This document shows positions 1-9,067 of a stretch of 16,522 bases of DNA, piece after piece. A model generated the notes under the pieces. The model did not search any database. It was not told the origin of the DNA and saw only the letters and a program-made list of their open reading frames with translations. The stretch comes from Fen-999 sp964530115 (GTDB taxonomy: Bacteria; Pseudomonadota; Gammaproteobacteria; Burkholderiales; Rhodocyclaceae), in assembly GCA_964530115.1 (NCBI GenBank), contig CAZGYD010000206.1, forward strand, positions 1 to 16,522, read 5' to 3'. Position 1 is the stretch's first letter. The number at the start of each line of letters is the position of its first letter. Made by a program: the position numbers and the translations under genes.

Positions 1-129
1 ACGTTGTGTCGCATTGTAGCTGTAGGCCTATATCGAGTCTTAAGTTGGTTTTGTGCTTATACGATAGAGCAGCAACCTAGACCGCAACAGAGTCGATCGT
101 CGGCAGCGTCAGAGGTGAATAAGAGGCAG
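1..129. other. Non-genomic: degraded Nextera/P5 sequencing adapter read-through
   Basis: Bases 97-110 are exactly TCGTCGGCAGCGTC, the Nextera Read 1 tail. Bases 111-129 match the 19-base Tn5 mosaic end (AGATGTGTATAAGAGACAG) at 16 of 19 positions. Bases 89-96 (AGAGTCGA) sit exactly where the 8-base i5 index belongs and differ by one base from the N504 index AGAGTAGA. Bases 60-88 match the P5 oligonucleotide without gaps at 19 of 29 positions. Agreement falls steadily away from the insert, as expected when a read runs through the adapter with dropping quality. Bases 1-59 show no recognisable gene and are probably noise beyond the adapter end. The adapter sequences are recalled from established knowledge. 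A natural IS50/Tn5 end would not carry the Read 1 tail. Confidence 0.93.
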
Positions 130-1176
130 GTAAACGACCGGCTCGGCCGTTCCGGCGGTGACGGTCTCGACCGGCGGCACGCCTTCCTGGATGATCACCT
201 CGGTGGCCTGCAGTCCCTCCTTGACCACCGCCATCTTGTTGCGCTGGCGGCGCGAGAGCTCCTTGACCTCGGCGGCGTCCCGGACGGTCATGATGCCCAT
301 GCCGTAGGTGCCGGCGTCGGCCTTGACGATGACGAAGGGCTCGGCGTCGACGCCGTGGTCGCGGTAGCGGCAGCGGATGCGGTAGAGCAGCGCATCGGTC
401 TGCGCTGCGAGACATTCGAGGCCGGTGCGCTCCTGAAAATTGATCTGGCCGCAGACCTCGAATTCCGGGTCGATGAGCCACGGGTCGATGCCGATCTCGC
501 GGGCGAAGGCGGTCGCCACCTCGTGGTAGGCCGCAAAGTGACGCGACTTGCGGCGCACGTGCCAGCCGGCCGAGAGCGGCGGGATGACGAACTGCTCGTG
601 CAGGTCGCGCAGGATCTCGGGCACGCCGGCCGAGAGGTCGTTGTTGAGCAGCACCGCGCAGGGATCGAAGCCGTCGAGTCCCAGCCGCCGGCCGCCGGGG
701 CCGAGTCGCCTGAGCGGCTCGAGCGTCAATGTCCGGCCGTCGGGCAGGTCGAGCGTCGTCGGCGCCGAGATCTCCGGCAGGAGCGTGCCGATGCGCACGT
801 TGAGGCCGGTGTGGCGCAGGATCTCCGCGAGCCGGGCGACGTTCATCAGGTAGAACTGGTTGCGCGTGTGGCTCTCGGGAATCAGCAGCAGGTTCTTCGC
901 CTCGGGGCAGATCTTCTCGATCGCTGTCTGCGCGGCCTGCACGCACAGCGGCAGGAAGGCCGGGTTGAGGTTGTTGAAACCGCCGGGGAACAGGTTGGTG
1001 TCCACGGGTGCGAGCTTGAAGCCGGCGTTGCGCAGATCGACCGAGGCGTAAAAGGGCGGCGTGTGCTCGAGCCATTGGCCGCGCAGCCAGCGTTCGATGC
1101 CCGTCTCCGCTTCGAGGAAGCGGCGCTCGAGTTCGAGTAGCGGGCCGGTGAGCGCGGTGGTCAGGTGGGGAACCAT
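130..1176 (-). CDS. gshA: Glutamate-cysteine ligase, Thiobacillus/T. ferrooxidans type, 3' end missing
   Basis: This is the first enzyme of glutathione synthesis, joining glutamate to cysteine with ATP in the cytoplasm. The start is ATG at 1176. The N-terminus contains LRNAGFKLAPVDTNLFPGGF and then LIPESHTRNQFYL, both typical of this gshA family, and later FVIVKADAGTYGMGIMTV, an ATP-grasp-like segment. About 349 native residues are present, ending ...EPVVY. From memory the family is roughly 420-440 residues, so about 80 C-terminal residues are missing. The frame then runs into adapter sequence and meets a meaningless TGA at 109-111. The truncation is therefore a contig-end artefact, not a pseudogene. 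It lies 9 bases downstream of the methyltransferase gene and is probably cotranscribed with it. gshB would be expected beyond the edge. Confidence 0.88.
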
Positions 1177-1185
1177 GGAACGAGT

Positions 1186-2385
1186 CTACACGAGGCCGGC
1201 GACCGCATAGGCGGCGAAGTCCTCGGGCAGCAGGGCGTTCTCCAGGCTGCGCTGCGAGAAGAGGAAGCGGCCGTCGCAGACGAAGCCGAGCTCGTGCCAG
1301 TCGACGTCGTTGAGCATCGCGGCGAGCCGTTCGAGATCGTCGCAGGAGAGGTCGGCGCGGTGCGGGAAGAGTGCCAGGATCGAGCCGTCGTAGTTCCTGC
1401 AGTCGTTGACGAAGAAGGGCCGCGGATTGCGCGTCTTCTGGTTGACATAGATGCGCGGCGCATCGGAGACGTGATGGCGGCGGCCCCATTTCCACCAGTT
1501 GTGCTCGTCGAATTTCGCCACCCGGCGCGCGAGCAGCCGCTCCCGGAACGGCTCCAGGTACGGCAGCGGCACGTCGAAAATCATGCGCCTGAGCTCGCCG
1601 GTCTGCGCCGTCTTCGAGCAGACGAAGTCGGCGTTGCCGAGCTCGGCATTGGCGAAGATGTCGTCCGCACCCGAAACGGCGCCGACCTTCACGGAGAACA
1701 CCGAGGACAGCGGCACGCTGTAGATGCCGTGGGTGAACAGGATCTGGCCGGCGACGCAGACCGAGCGACGGCCATCGCCGAGCCGCCGGCTCAGGTTGCC
1801 CAGCTCGAAGCGCCAGATGGCGCAGTTGGGCACCACGTCCTCGAAGATGCGCGCATCGCCGAGATCCTCGAAATCGGTGATCGTGCCCTGGTCGTAGAGC
1901 CAGGTGTTGAGCCGCGCCGCGCCGGTGGCCTTGAGGAAGTCGCGCGGCGTGATGAAGATCAGCTCGCCGCCGGGATTGAGGTGGCGCACGCACTTTTCGA
2001 TGAAGTGGAGATAGAGGTTGGCGTGGCCGTCGAGCAGTTGCGTCGAGAAATGCCGGCGCGTCGAAGGCAGGATGTCGCGCGCCCGGACATAGGGCGGATT
2101 GCCGATGATCGTCTCGAACTTCTCGACCGTCGGATAGGTGAAGAAGTCCATGTTGAGCGCGCCGTCCGGGCAGTGGGCGGGATCGAGCTCGATCGCCACC
2201 ACGTCGGGGTAATGCGGCGGGATGCGCGCGACGAAGGCGCCGTCACCGCAGGCCGGCTCGAGGATGCGGCCGCGGTTTCTCATCAGGGCGACCATGCGCT
2301 CGACGATCGCCGGCGGCGTGAACACCTGGCCCTGGTGGCGGATGTCGCGTTCGCGGTCCGGTCGGGATCGAAAGGGGCTTTTCAT
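1186..2385 (-). CDS. N6-adenine DNA methyltransferase (class I, TaqI-like motif order)
   Basis: This is a 399-aa S-adenosylmethionine-dependent DNA methyltransferase. Motifs appear in the order used by TaqI/gamma-type adenine methylases: motif X at residues 20-31 (QVFTPPAIVERM), the cofactor-binding motif I at 41-52 (ILEPACGDGAFV), an acidic motif II region (VVAIELDP), and the catalytic NPPY at 96-99. The C-terminal half has no motif I recognise and presumably recognises the target DNA. No restriction nuclease lies beside it in the window, so it may be an orphan methylase, although the next gene on one side is an ordinary metabolic gene. The ATG at 2385 is the only plausible start before motif X and has AGGA about 9 bases upstream. 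The gene diverges from the ABC-F gene with only 16 bases between start codons. Confidence 0.85.
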   Translation of the reverse strand: MKSPFRSRPDRERDIRHQGQVFTPPAIVERMVALMRNRGRILEPACGDGAFVARIPPHYPDVVAIELDPAHCPDGALNMDFFTYPTVEKFETIIGNPPYVRARDILPSTRRHFSTQLLDGHANLYLHFIEKCVRHLNPGGELIFITPRDFLKATGAARLNTWLYDQGTITDFEDLGDARIFEDVVPNCAIWRFELGNLSRRLGDGRRSVCVAGQILFTHGIYSVPLSSVFSVKVGAVSGADDIFANAELGNADFVCSKTAQTGELRRMIFDVPLPYLEPFRERLLARRVAKFDEHNWWKWGRRHHVSDAPRIYVNQKTRNPRPFFVNDCRNYDGSILALFPHRADLSCDDLERLAAMLNDVDWHELGFVCDGRFLFSQRSLENALLPEDFAAYAVAGLV

Positions 2386-2401
2386 GCTTGAATCCTAACC
2401 G

Positions 2402-4294
<1,893 letters not shown>

Positions 4295-4321
4295 AATCGC
4301 TGCTTTTTCAGGAGCATCGCC

Positions 4322-4939
4322 GTGCAACTCGTCTGCCTCGACCTCGAGGGGGTGCTGGTCCCGGAGATCTGGATCGAATTCGCCGAGCGCACCGGCATTG
4401 CCGAGCTGCGCCGGACCACGCGCGACGAGCCCGACTACGACAGGCTGATGAAATACCGGCTGGCGCTGCTCGAACAGCATCGGCTCGGCCTGCCGGACAT
4501 CCAGAAGGTGATCGCCGGCATGGCGCCGCTGCCCGGCGCCAAGGATTTCCTCGATGCGCTACGGCAGGACTACCAGGTGGTGATCCTCTCCGACACCTTC
4601 TACGAGTTCGCCATGCCGCTGATGCGCCAGCTCGGCATGCCGACGCTGTTCTGCCACCGGCTCGAAGCCGACGAGCGGGGCTTCCTGGTCGCTTACCACC
4701 TGCGCATGCCGAACCAGAAGCAGGAATCGGTCCGGCGCTTCAAGGAGCTCAACTTCCGCGTCATCGCCGCCGGCGATTCCTACAACGACACGGCGATGCT
4801 CGCCGAGGCGCACGCCGGCATCCTCTTCCATGCGCCCGAGAACGTCGTCCGCGAGTTCCCGCAGTTCCCGGTCACGGAAAGCTACGCCGAACTGCGCGCC
4901 GCGATCGACGCTGCCGCGAAGACGGTCGGCGATGCATAG
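4322..4939 (+). CDS. thrH: ThrH: phosphoserine phosphatase / homoserine phosphotransferase
   Basis: This is a 205-aa HAD-superfamily enzyme, the same length as Pseudomonas aeruginosa ThrH and clearly alignable with it along its length from memory. ThrH dephosphorylates phosphoserine and can transfer the phosphate to homoserine, linking serine and threonine synthesis. Motif I is DLEGVL at residues 7-12, with Glu at the position where most HAD phosphatases have the second Asp, which is characteristic of ThrH. Motif II is VVILSDTFYEF and motif IV is GDSYNDTAML. The C-terminal ILFHAPENVVREFPQFP block is also typical. The start is GTG at 4322 with AGGAG about 7 bases upstream; the gene begins 27 bases after yheS ends. 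Its end overlaps the purU start by 8 bases. Confidence 0.93.
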   Translation: MQLVCLDLEGVLVPEIWIEFAERTGIAELRRTTRDEPDYDRLMKYRLALLEQHRLGLPDIQKVIAGMAPLPGAKDFLDALRQDYQVVILSDTFYEFAMPLMRQLGMPTLFCHRLEADERGFLVAYHLRMPNQKQESVRRFKELNFRVIAAGDSYNDTAMLAEAHAGILFHAPENVVREFPQFPVTESYAELRAAIDAAAKTVGDA

Positions 4940-5804
4940 GGAGCGCTTCTACACCCTCGCGGCCTCCTGCCCGGACCGGAGCGGCATCATCGCCCGCGTC
5001 ACCGGCTTCATTGCCGAACACGGCGGCTGGATCCTCGAATCGAGCTTCCATTCGGACGAAGGCAACGAGACGCTGCCGGCGCGTTACTTCATGAGGATCG
5101 AGGTGAAGGCCGACTCGCTGCCCTTCATGCTCGCCGAGTTCCGCGAACGCTTCCGGCCGATCGCCGAGGAGCTCGGCATGGACTGGCGGATCACCGACAG
5201 CGCGGTCAAGAAGCGCGTGGTCATCCTCGTCAGCCGGCAGGAGCACTGCCTCTACGACCTGCTCGCCCGCTGGCAGGCGAAGGAGCTCGACGTCGAGATC
5301 CCCTGCGTGATCTCGAACCACGACACCTTCCGTGGCTTCGTCGAATGGCACGGCATTCCCTTCCACCACGTGCCGGTGACGTCCGACAACAAACCGGCCG
5401 CCTTCGCCGAGATCCGCCGTCTCATCGACGAAGTCCGCGCCGACACCATCGTGCTCGCGCGCTACATGCAGATCCTGCCGGCGGAGCTCTGCGCCGCCTA
5501 TCCGGCCCGCATCCTCAACATCCACCACAGCTTCCTGCCCAGCTTCGTCGGTGCCAAGCCCTACCACCAGGCGTACCAGCGCGGCGTGAAACTCATCGGC
5601 GCCACCTGCCACTACGTGACGGCCGACCTCGACCAGGGGCCGATCATCGAGCAGGACGTGATCCGCATCGACCATTCCGATTCGCCCGACGACATGGTCC
5701 GCTACGGCAAGGACATCGAAAAGACCGTGCTCGCCCGCGGGCTCGCCTACCATCTCGAGGACCGCGTGCTGGTCCACGGCAACAAGACCGTGGTCTTCCG
5801 CTGA
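4932..5804 (+). CDS. purU: Formyltetrahydrofolate deformylase
   Basis: This 290-aa enzyme hydrolyses 10-formyltetrahydrofolate to formate and tetrahydrofolate, balancing one-carbon pools and feeding formate to purine synthesis. The N-terminal 90 residues form an ACT regulatory domain (SCPDRSGIIARVTGFI). The catalytic formyltransferase domain follows, with NHDTF, the NIHHSFLPSF block, YHQAYQRGVKLIGATCHYV and DLDQGPIIEQD carrying the conserved Asn, His and Asp. I chose ATG at 4932 (MHRERFYTLAAS), which gives the usual family start. A longer frame open from 4830 lies entirely within thrH coding sequence. The overlap with thrH suggests translational coupling; both enzymes belong to serine and one-carbon metabolism. 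Confidence 0.95.
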   Translation: MHRERFYTLAASCPDRSGIIARVTGFIAEHGGWILESSFHSDEGNETLPARYFMRIEVKADSLPFMLAEFRERFRPIAEELGMDWRITDSAVKKRVVILVSRQEHCLYDLLARWQAKELDVEIPCVISNHDTFRGFVEWHGIPFHHVPVTSDNKPAAFAEIRRLIDEVRADTIVLARYMQILPAELCAAYPARILNIHHSFLPSFVGAKPYHQAYQRGVKLIGATCHYVTADLDQGPIIEQDVIRIDHSDSPDDMVRYGKDIEKTVLARGLAYHLEDRVLVHGNKTVVFR

Positions 5805-5828
5805 ATCGGCACCGGGCCTCTCTGACCT

Positions 5829-5859
5829 TGCATTTTGTGCAATGACTGCACAAAATGCA
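5829..5859. promoter_or_regulatory. Operator-like palindrome of four TGCA boxes
   Basis: TGCATTTTGTGCA at 5829-5841 and its exact reverse complement TGCACAAAATGCA at 5847-5859 are separated by 5 bases. The tetramer TGCA recurs at 5829, 5838, 5847 and 5856, exactly every 9 bases. The first possible ATG of the ATPase gene (5842) sits in the spacer. This looks like a protein-binding site controlling that gene, or an RNA hairpin masking its start. The binding factor is unknown. Confidence 0.55.
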
Positions 5860-7035
5860 TGGATGATTGAACGTGACTTGCGTGCGCTCGTCGATGTGCG
5901 CCTGCGCCAGCAGCCGGCGGTCGCCCTGCTCGGGCCGCGACAGGCCGGCAAGACCACGCTGGCGCGCGCGGTGGCTGCCAGCGTCCCCGGCAGCCGCTAT
6001 CTCGATCTCGAGCGGGAATCCGACCGCCGGCAGCTCGAGCGGGCCGACCTGTTCTTCGAACGGCACCGCGACCGCCTCGTGATCCTCGACGAGGTACAAG
6101 CCATGCCCGACCTGTTCGCCGGTCTGCGGCCGGAGATCGATGCCGATCGCCGCCCCGGGCGCTTTCTGCTGCTCGGCTCGGCCAGCGGCAGGTTGCTGCA
6201 CCAGAGCGCCGAGTCGCTGGCGGGGCGCATCGCCTACCTCGAGCTCACGCCCCTCCTGCTCCATGAGGTGGTCGCGGCCAGCGACACCGATGCCGAGGAG
6301 CGGGCCGGCACCCTGTGGCTGCGTGGCGGTTTCCCGCGCAGCTTTCTGGCCGAAGACGACATGGCTTCGGCCGCCTGGCGCGACGACTTCGTCGCCACCT
6401 TCCTCGCCCGTGACCTGCCCCAGCTCGGCATCACCATTCCGGCGGAAACGCTGCGCCGTTTCTGGCGCATGTGCGCGCATCTGCACGGCCAACTGCTCAA
6501 TGCCTCGCAACTGGGCGCGGCGCTCGGCGGCGTGGCCCACACCACGGTCGGGCGCTATGTCGATCTGCTCGTCGATGCACTGATGCTGCGGCGCCTGCCG
6601 CCTTATTTCGCCAATGTCGGCAAACGCCTCGTCAAGTCGCCCAAGGTCTATCTGCGCGACAGCGGCATCCTGCATGCTCTGCTCGGCATTCGTACGCTCG
6701 ACGATCTGCAGGGGCACCCGATCGCCGGCATGTCCTGGGAGGGATTCATTCTCGAACAGATCCTCGCGGTACTCCCGCCACTGGCGGTCGTCGGCTTCTA
6801 CCGCACTGCGGCAGGAGCGGAGCTCGATCTCATCGTCGAGCATGGCGGGCGGCGCATCGGTTTCGAGATCAAGCTGTCGACGGCCCCGACGCTGACGCGC
6901 GGCTTTTGGAACGCCTGTGAAGACCTGGGATTGGCGCAGGCCTATGTCGTCGCGCCGGTGCGCGAGCCCTATCCCGTGGCGGAAAACGTCGAGGTGATCC
7001 CCCCCTTCGCGCTGGGGCCGGCGATCTGGCGTTGA
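5842..7035 (+). CDS. AAA ATPase with DUF4143 C-terminal domain (AAA_14 family)
   Basis: This is a 397-aa protein of a widespread family with no settled function. The N-terminal AAA domain has Walker A GPRQAGKTT at residues 31-39, Walker B LVILDEVQ around 80-87, and a sensor-like segment FLLLGSAS. The C-terminal part resembles DUF4143, with the arrangement GAELDLIVEHGGRRIGFEIKLS near 335-355, which has the D...ExK pattern of PD-(D/E)xK nuclease folds. Whether it cuts DNA cannot be told. The start is uncertain: ATG at 5842 lies inside the palindrome, while ATG at 5863 (MIERDLRAL) begins nearer the conserved part and leaves the palindrome wholly upstream. Neither has a clear ribosome binding site. 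It follows purU by 37 bases but is probably separately controlled. Confidence 0.85.
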   Translation: MTAQNAWMIERDLRALVDVRLRQQPAVALLGPRQAGKTTLARAVAASVPGSRYLDLERESDRRQLERADLFFERHRDRLVILDEVQAMPDLFAGLRPEIDADRRPGRFLLLGSASGRLLHQSAESLAGRIAYLELTPLLLHEVVAASDTDAEERAGTLWLRGGFPRSFLAEDDMASAAWRDDFVATFLARDLPQLGITIPAETLRRFWRMCAHLHGQLLNASQLGAALGGVAHTTVGRYVDLLVDALMLRRLPPYFANVGKRLVKSPKVYLRDSGILHALLGIRTLDDLQGHPIAGMSWEGFILEQILAVLPPLAVVGFYRTAAGAELDLIVEHGGRRIGFEIKLSTAPTLTRGFWNACEDLGLAQAYVVAPVREPYPVAENVEVIPPFALGPAIWR

Positions 7036-7040
7036 GCGCC

Positions 7041-7060
7041 GGCGTGTTACGGCGGCTGAC
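7041..7060 (+). repeat. Dispersed 20-base motif, copy B (intergenic)
   Basis: GGCGTGTTACGGCGGCTGAC begins 6 bases after the ATPase stop codon. It matches copies A and C at the block GGCGTGTTAC and at CGGCTGA and has the same orientation. Unlike the other two copies it is not followed by GTTT. Confidence 0.6.
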
Positions 7061-7076
7061 CAGCCCGGAGGGCGCA

Positions 7077-7129
7077 GGACGCCGCGTAGCGGCGGTCCCA
7101 AGCGAAGCGAGGGATGGGGCGAAGCCCCA
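7077..7129. repeat. REP-like pair of hairpins in the convergent spacer
   Basis: Bases 7077-7098 form a 9-bp GC-rich stem with one bulged base and a GTA loop. Bases 7115-7129 form a perfect 6-bp stem (TGGGGC/GCCCCA) with a GAA loop. They lie between the convergent ATPase and amtB genes, directly after motif copy B. The form resembles repetitive extragenic palindromes, but only one copy is visible here, so repetition in the genome is inferred. Neither hairpin is followed by a T-run. Confidence 0.45.
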
Positions 7130-7170
7130 CAGTTTCGGGGCGGCAGTCCGGCAGGCCGGGGAGCACGTCG

Positions 7171-7201
7171 CCCAAACAAAAAGGGCGCCCGGGGGCGCCC
7201 T
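7171..7201 (-). terminator. Rho-independent terminator of the glnK-amtB operon
   Basis: On the minus strand AGGGCGCC (7201-7194) and GGCGCCCT (7189-7182) form an 8-bp GC stem with a 4-base loop, followed by TTTTTGTTT. It lies about 50 bases after the amtB stop codon. Confidence 0.85.
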
Positions 7202-7253
7202 GAACCGAGACAGAAGCTCGGAGGGAGGAGATTCACCACATCCCAGCGAAGAC

Positions 7254-8696
7254 TCAGTAGTGGTAGGCGGATTCGCCGTGGCTGGCGATGTCCAGACCTT
7301 CCCTTTCCTCGTCCTCGCTGACTCGCAGTCCAACAGCGATATCGGCAATCTTGTAGGAAACTGTAGCCACTATTCCGGACCAGATGAGGGTGACGCCCAC
7401 CGCCGTCGCCTGGGCGACGACCTGGCCCATGATGTCGTACTCGGGCGAGGCGGCGTTGGCGACGTAGTCCCAGATGCCGGCACCGCCGAGGCTCGGTGCG
7501 GCGAAGACGCCGGTCAGGATCGCGCCGAGGATGCCGCCGACGCCATGGACGCCGAAGACGTCGAGCGAGTCGTCGGCCTTGAGCAGCTTCTTCAGGCCAT
7601 TGACGCCCCAGAGGCAGGCCACCCCGGCCGCGAGCCCGATGACCAGCGCGCCGACCACGCCGACGAAGCCGGCCGCCGGGGTGATCGCCACGAGCCCGGC
7701 GACCGCGCCCGAGGCCGCACCGAGGAGCGAGGGCTTGCCTTTGATCATCCATTCGACGGAGGTCCAGGACAGCGCCGCGCAGGCCGTGGCGAGCCAGGTA
7801 TTGACGAAGGCAAGCGCCGCCGTGCCGTTGGCTTCGAGCGCGGAACCGGCGTTGAAGCCGAACCAGCCGAACCACAGCAGCGAGGCGCCGATCATGGTCA
7901 TCGTCAGACTGTGTGGCGCCATGGCGACGTTGCCCAGGCCGACGCGCCGGCCGACCATCCAGGCGCCGACCAGGCCCGCGACGGCGGCGTTGATGTGCAC
8001 CACGGTGCCGCCGGCGAAGTCGAGCGCGCCCTTCTGGAACAGAAAGCCCGCGGTGGCGTTGAGTTTGTCTGCCGCCTCGGCCGAGACGTAGCCGTCGGGG
8101 CCCGCCCAGTACCAGACCATGTGCGCCATCGGCAGGTAGCTGAAGGTGAACCAGAGCACGGCGAAGACGAGCACCGCAGAGAACTTCACCCGCTCGGCGA
8201 AGGCGCCGACGATGAGGCCGACCGTGATCGCCGCGAAGGCGCCCTGGAAGGCGACATAGACGAACTCGGGAATCACCACGCCCTTGCTGAACGTACCGGC
8301 CATCGAATCGGGCGTCACGCCCGAGAGGAACAGCTTGTCGAGCGAGCCGAAGAAGGCGTTGCCCTCGGTGAAGGCGACGCTGTAGCCGTAGACGGCCCAG
8401 AGCACGCTGATCAGCGCGAAGATGGTGAACACCTGCATGAGCACCGAGAGCATGTTCTTGGCGCGCACGAGGCCGCCGTAGAAGAGCGCGAGGCCGGGAA
8501 TCGACATCAGCATGACGAAGGCGGTGGCGACGATCAGCCAGGCCGTGTCGCCCTTGTTCGCCACCGGGGCCGCGGCCGCGGTGACGGCGGCCGCCGCCTC
8601 GGCGGCCGCGGCGGCGGCGGGTTCGGCATCGGCCCAGGCGAGGCCGCCGATGCCGGCGGCAGCGAGACCTGCCGCCAGTTTGAGCATTGCGTTCAT
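7254..8696 (-). CDS. amtB: Ammonium transporter AmtB
   Basis: This is a 480-aa inner-membrane ammonium channel. A signal-peptide-like N-terminus (MNAMLKLAAGLAAAGIGGLAWA) and an Ala-rich stretch precede about eleven hydrophobic segments, starting with WLIVATAFVMLMSIPGLALFYGGLV. The pore histidine pair is visible in GGTVVHINAAVAGLVGA and VFGVHGVGGILGAILTG, and the conserved PMAHMVWYW segment is present. The C-terminus GLDIASHGESAYHY is the cytoplasmic tail known in the family to contact PII protein. It is longer than E. coli AmtB (428 aa) mainly because of the N-terminal region. The ATG at 8696 has AGGAGA upstream and lies 10 bases after glnK. Expression is expected from the sigma-54 promoter upstream of the porin gene. 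Confidence 0.96.
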   Translation of the reverse strand: MNAMLKLAAGLAAAGIGGLAWADAEPAAAAAAEAAAAVTAAAAPVANKGDTAWLIVATAFVMLMSIPGLALFYGGLVRAKNMLSVLMQVFTIFALISVLWAVYGYSVAFTEGNAFFGSLDKLFLSGVTPDSMAGTFSKGVVIPEFVYVAFQGAFAAITVGLIVGAFAERVKFSAVLVFAVLWFTFSYLPMAHMVWYWAGPDGYVSAEAADKLNATAGFLFQKGALDFAGGTVVHINAAVAGLVGAWMVGRRVGLGNVAMAPHSLTMTMIGASLLWFGWFGFNAGSALEANGTAALAFVNTWLATACAALSWTSVEWMIKGKPSLLGAASGAVAGLVAITPAAGFVGVVGALVIGLAAGVACLWGVNGLKKLLKADDSLDVFGVHGVGGILGAILTGVFAAPSLGGAGIWDYVANAASPEYDIMGQVVAQATAVGVTLIWSGIVATVSYKIADIAVGLRVSEDEEREGLDIASHGESAYHY

Positions 8697-8706
8697 GGCG
8701 TTTCTC

Positions 8707-9044
8707 CTAGAGTGCGTCCGTGCCGGTTTCGCCGGTGCGGATGCGGATGACCTGTTCGAGGTCGAAGACGAAGATCTTGCCGTCGCCGATCTTGCCGGTG
8801 CTGGCGGCCTTCTCGATCGCCTCGATGACCTGGTCGAGCATCTCGGACTTGATCGCGGCCTCGACCTTCACCTTGGGCAGGAAATCGACGACGTACTCGG
8901 CGCCGCGGTAGAGCTCGGTGTGGCCCTTCTGCCGGCCGAAGCCCTTGACCTCGGTGACCGTGATGCCCTGCACGCCGACGGCGGCGAGCGCTTCGCGCAC
9001 CTCGTCGAGCTTGAGGGCTTGATGATGGCGGTGACCATTTTCAT
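8707..9044 (-). CDS. glnK: PII nitrogen signal protein GlnK, with an apparent 1-base frameshift
   Basis: PII proteins sense glutamine, 2-oxoglutarate and ATP/ADP and block AmtB when nitrogen is plentiful. The start codon at 9044 (MKMVTAIIKP) follows GGAACGATC. The original frame is lost after codon 10: the strand reads AAGCCCTCAAG where family members have codons for K-P-F-K, so one T is missing near 9014. From LDEVREALAAVGVQGITV onward, in the neighbouring frame, the protein is intact, with the T-loop GHTELYRGAEYVVDFLPK (uridylylated Tyr in RGAEY) and ending RTGETGTDAL. With the base restored it is 112 aa, the exact PII length. All other residues are conserved, so a sequencing or assembly error is likelier than true loss. 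As written the product would stop early. Confidence 0.92.
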
Positions 9045-9067
9045 GATCGTTCCTTTCGTCCGTGCAA

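Noticed and set aside
97..129. A natural Tn5/IS50 end near the contig edge
   Set aside because: The mosaic end is joined to the exact synthetic Read 1 tail and index position; a natural IS50 end would not be.
77..1993. Long minus-strand frame of 638 codons across gshA and the methyltransferase
   Set aside because: It is Arg/Pro/Ala-rich out-of-frame reading of two well-supported genes, a common effect of high GC.
4830..4931. Longer N-terminus for PurU starting at 4830
   Set aside because: The extra 34 codons are out-of-frame thrH sequence; the family begins at the ACT domain just after 4932.
5644..7875. Minus-strand frame of 743 codons
   Set aside because: It runs antisense through purU and the AAA ATPase and out of frame through amtB, with shadow composition and no family motifs.
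7032..8750. Plus-strand frame of 572 codons opposite amtB
   Set aside because: Asp/Glu/Gly/Arg-rich antisense shadow of amtB, whose membrane segments and motifs are unmistakable.
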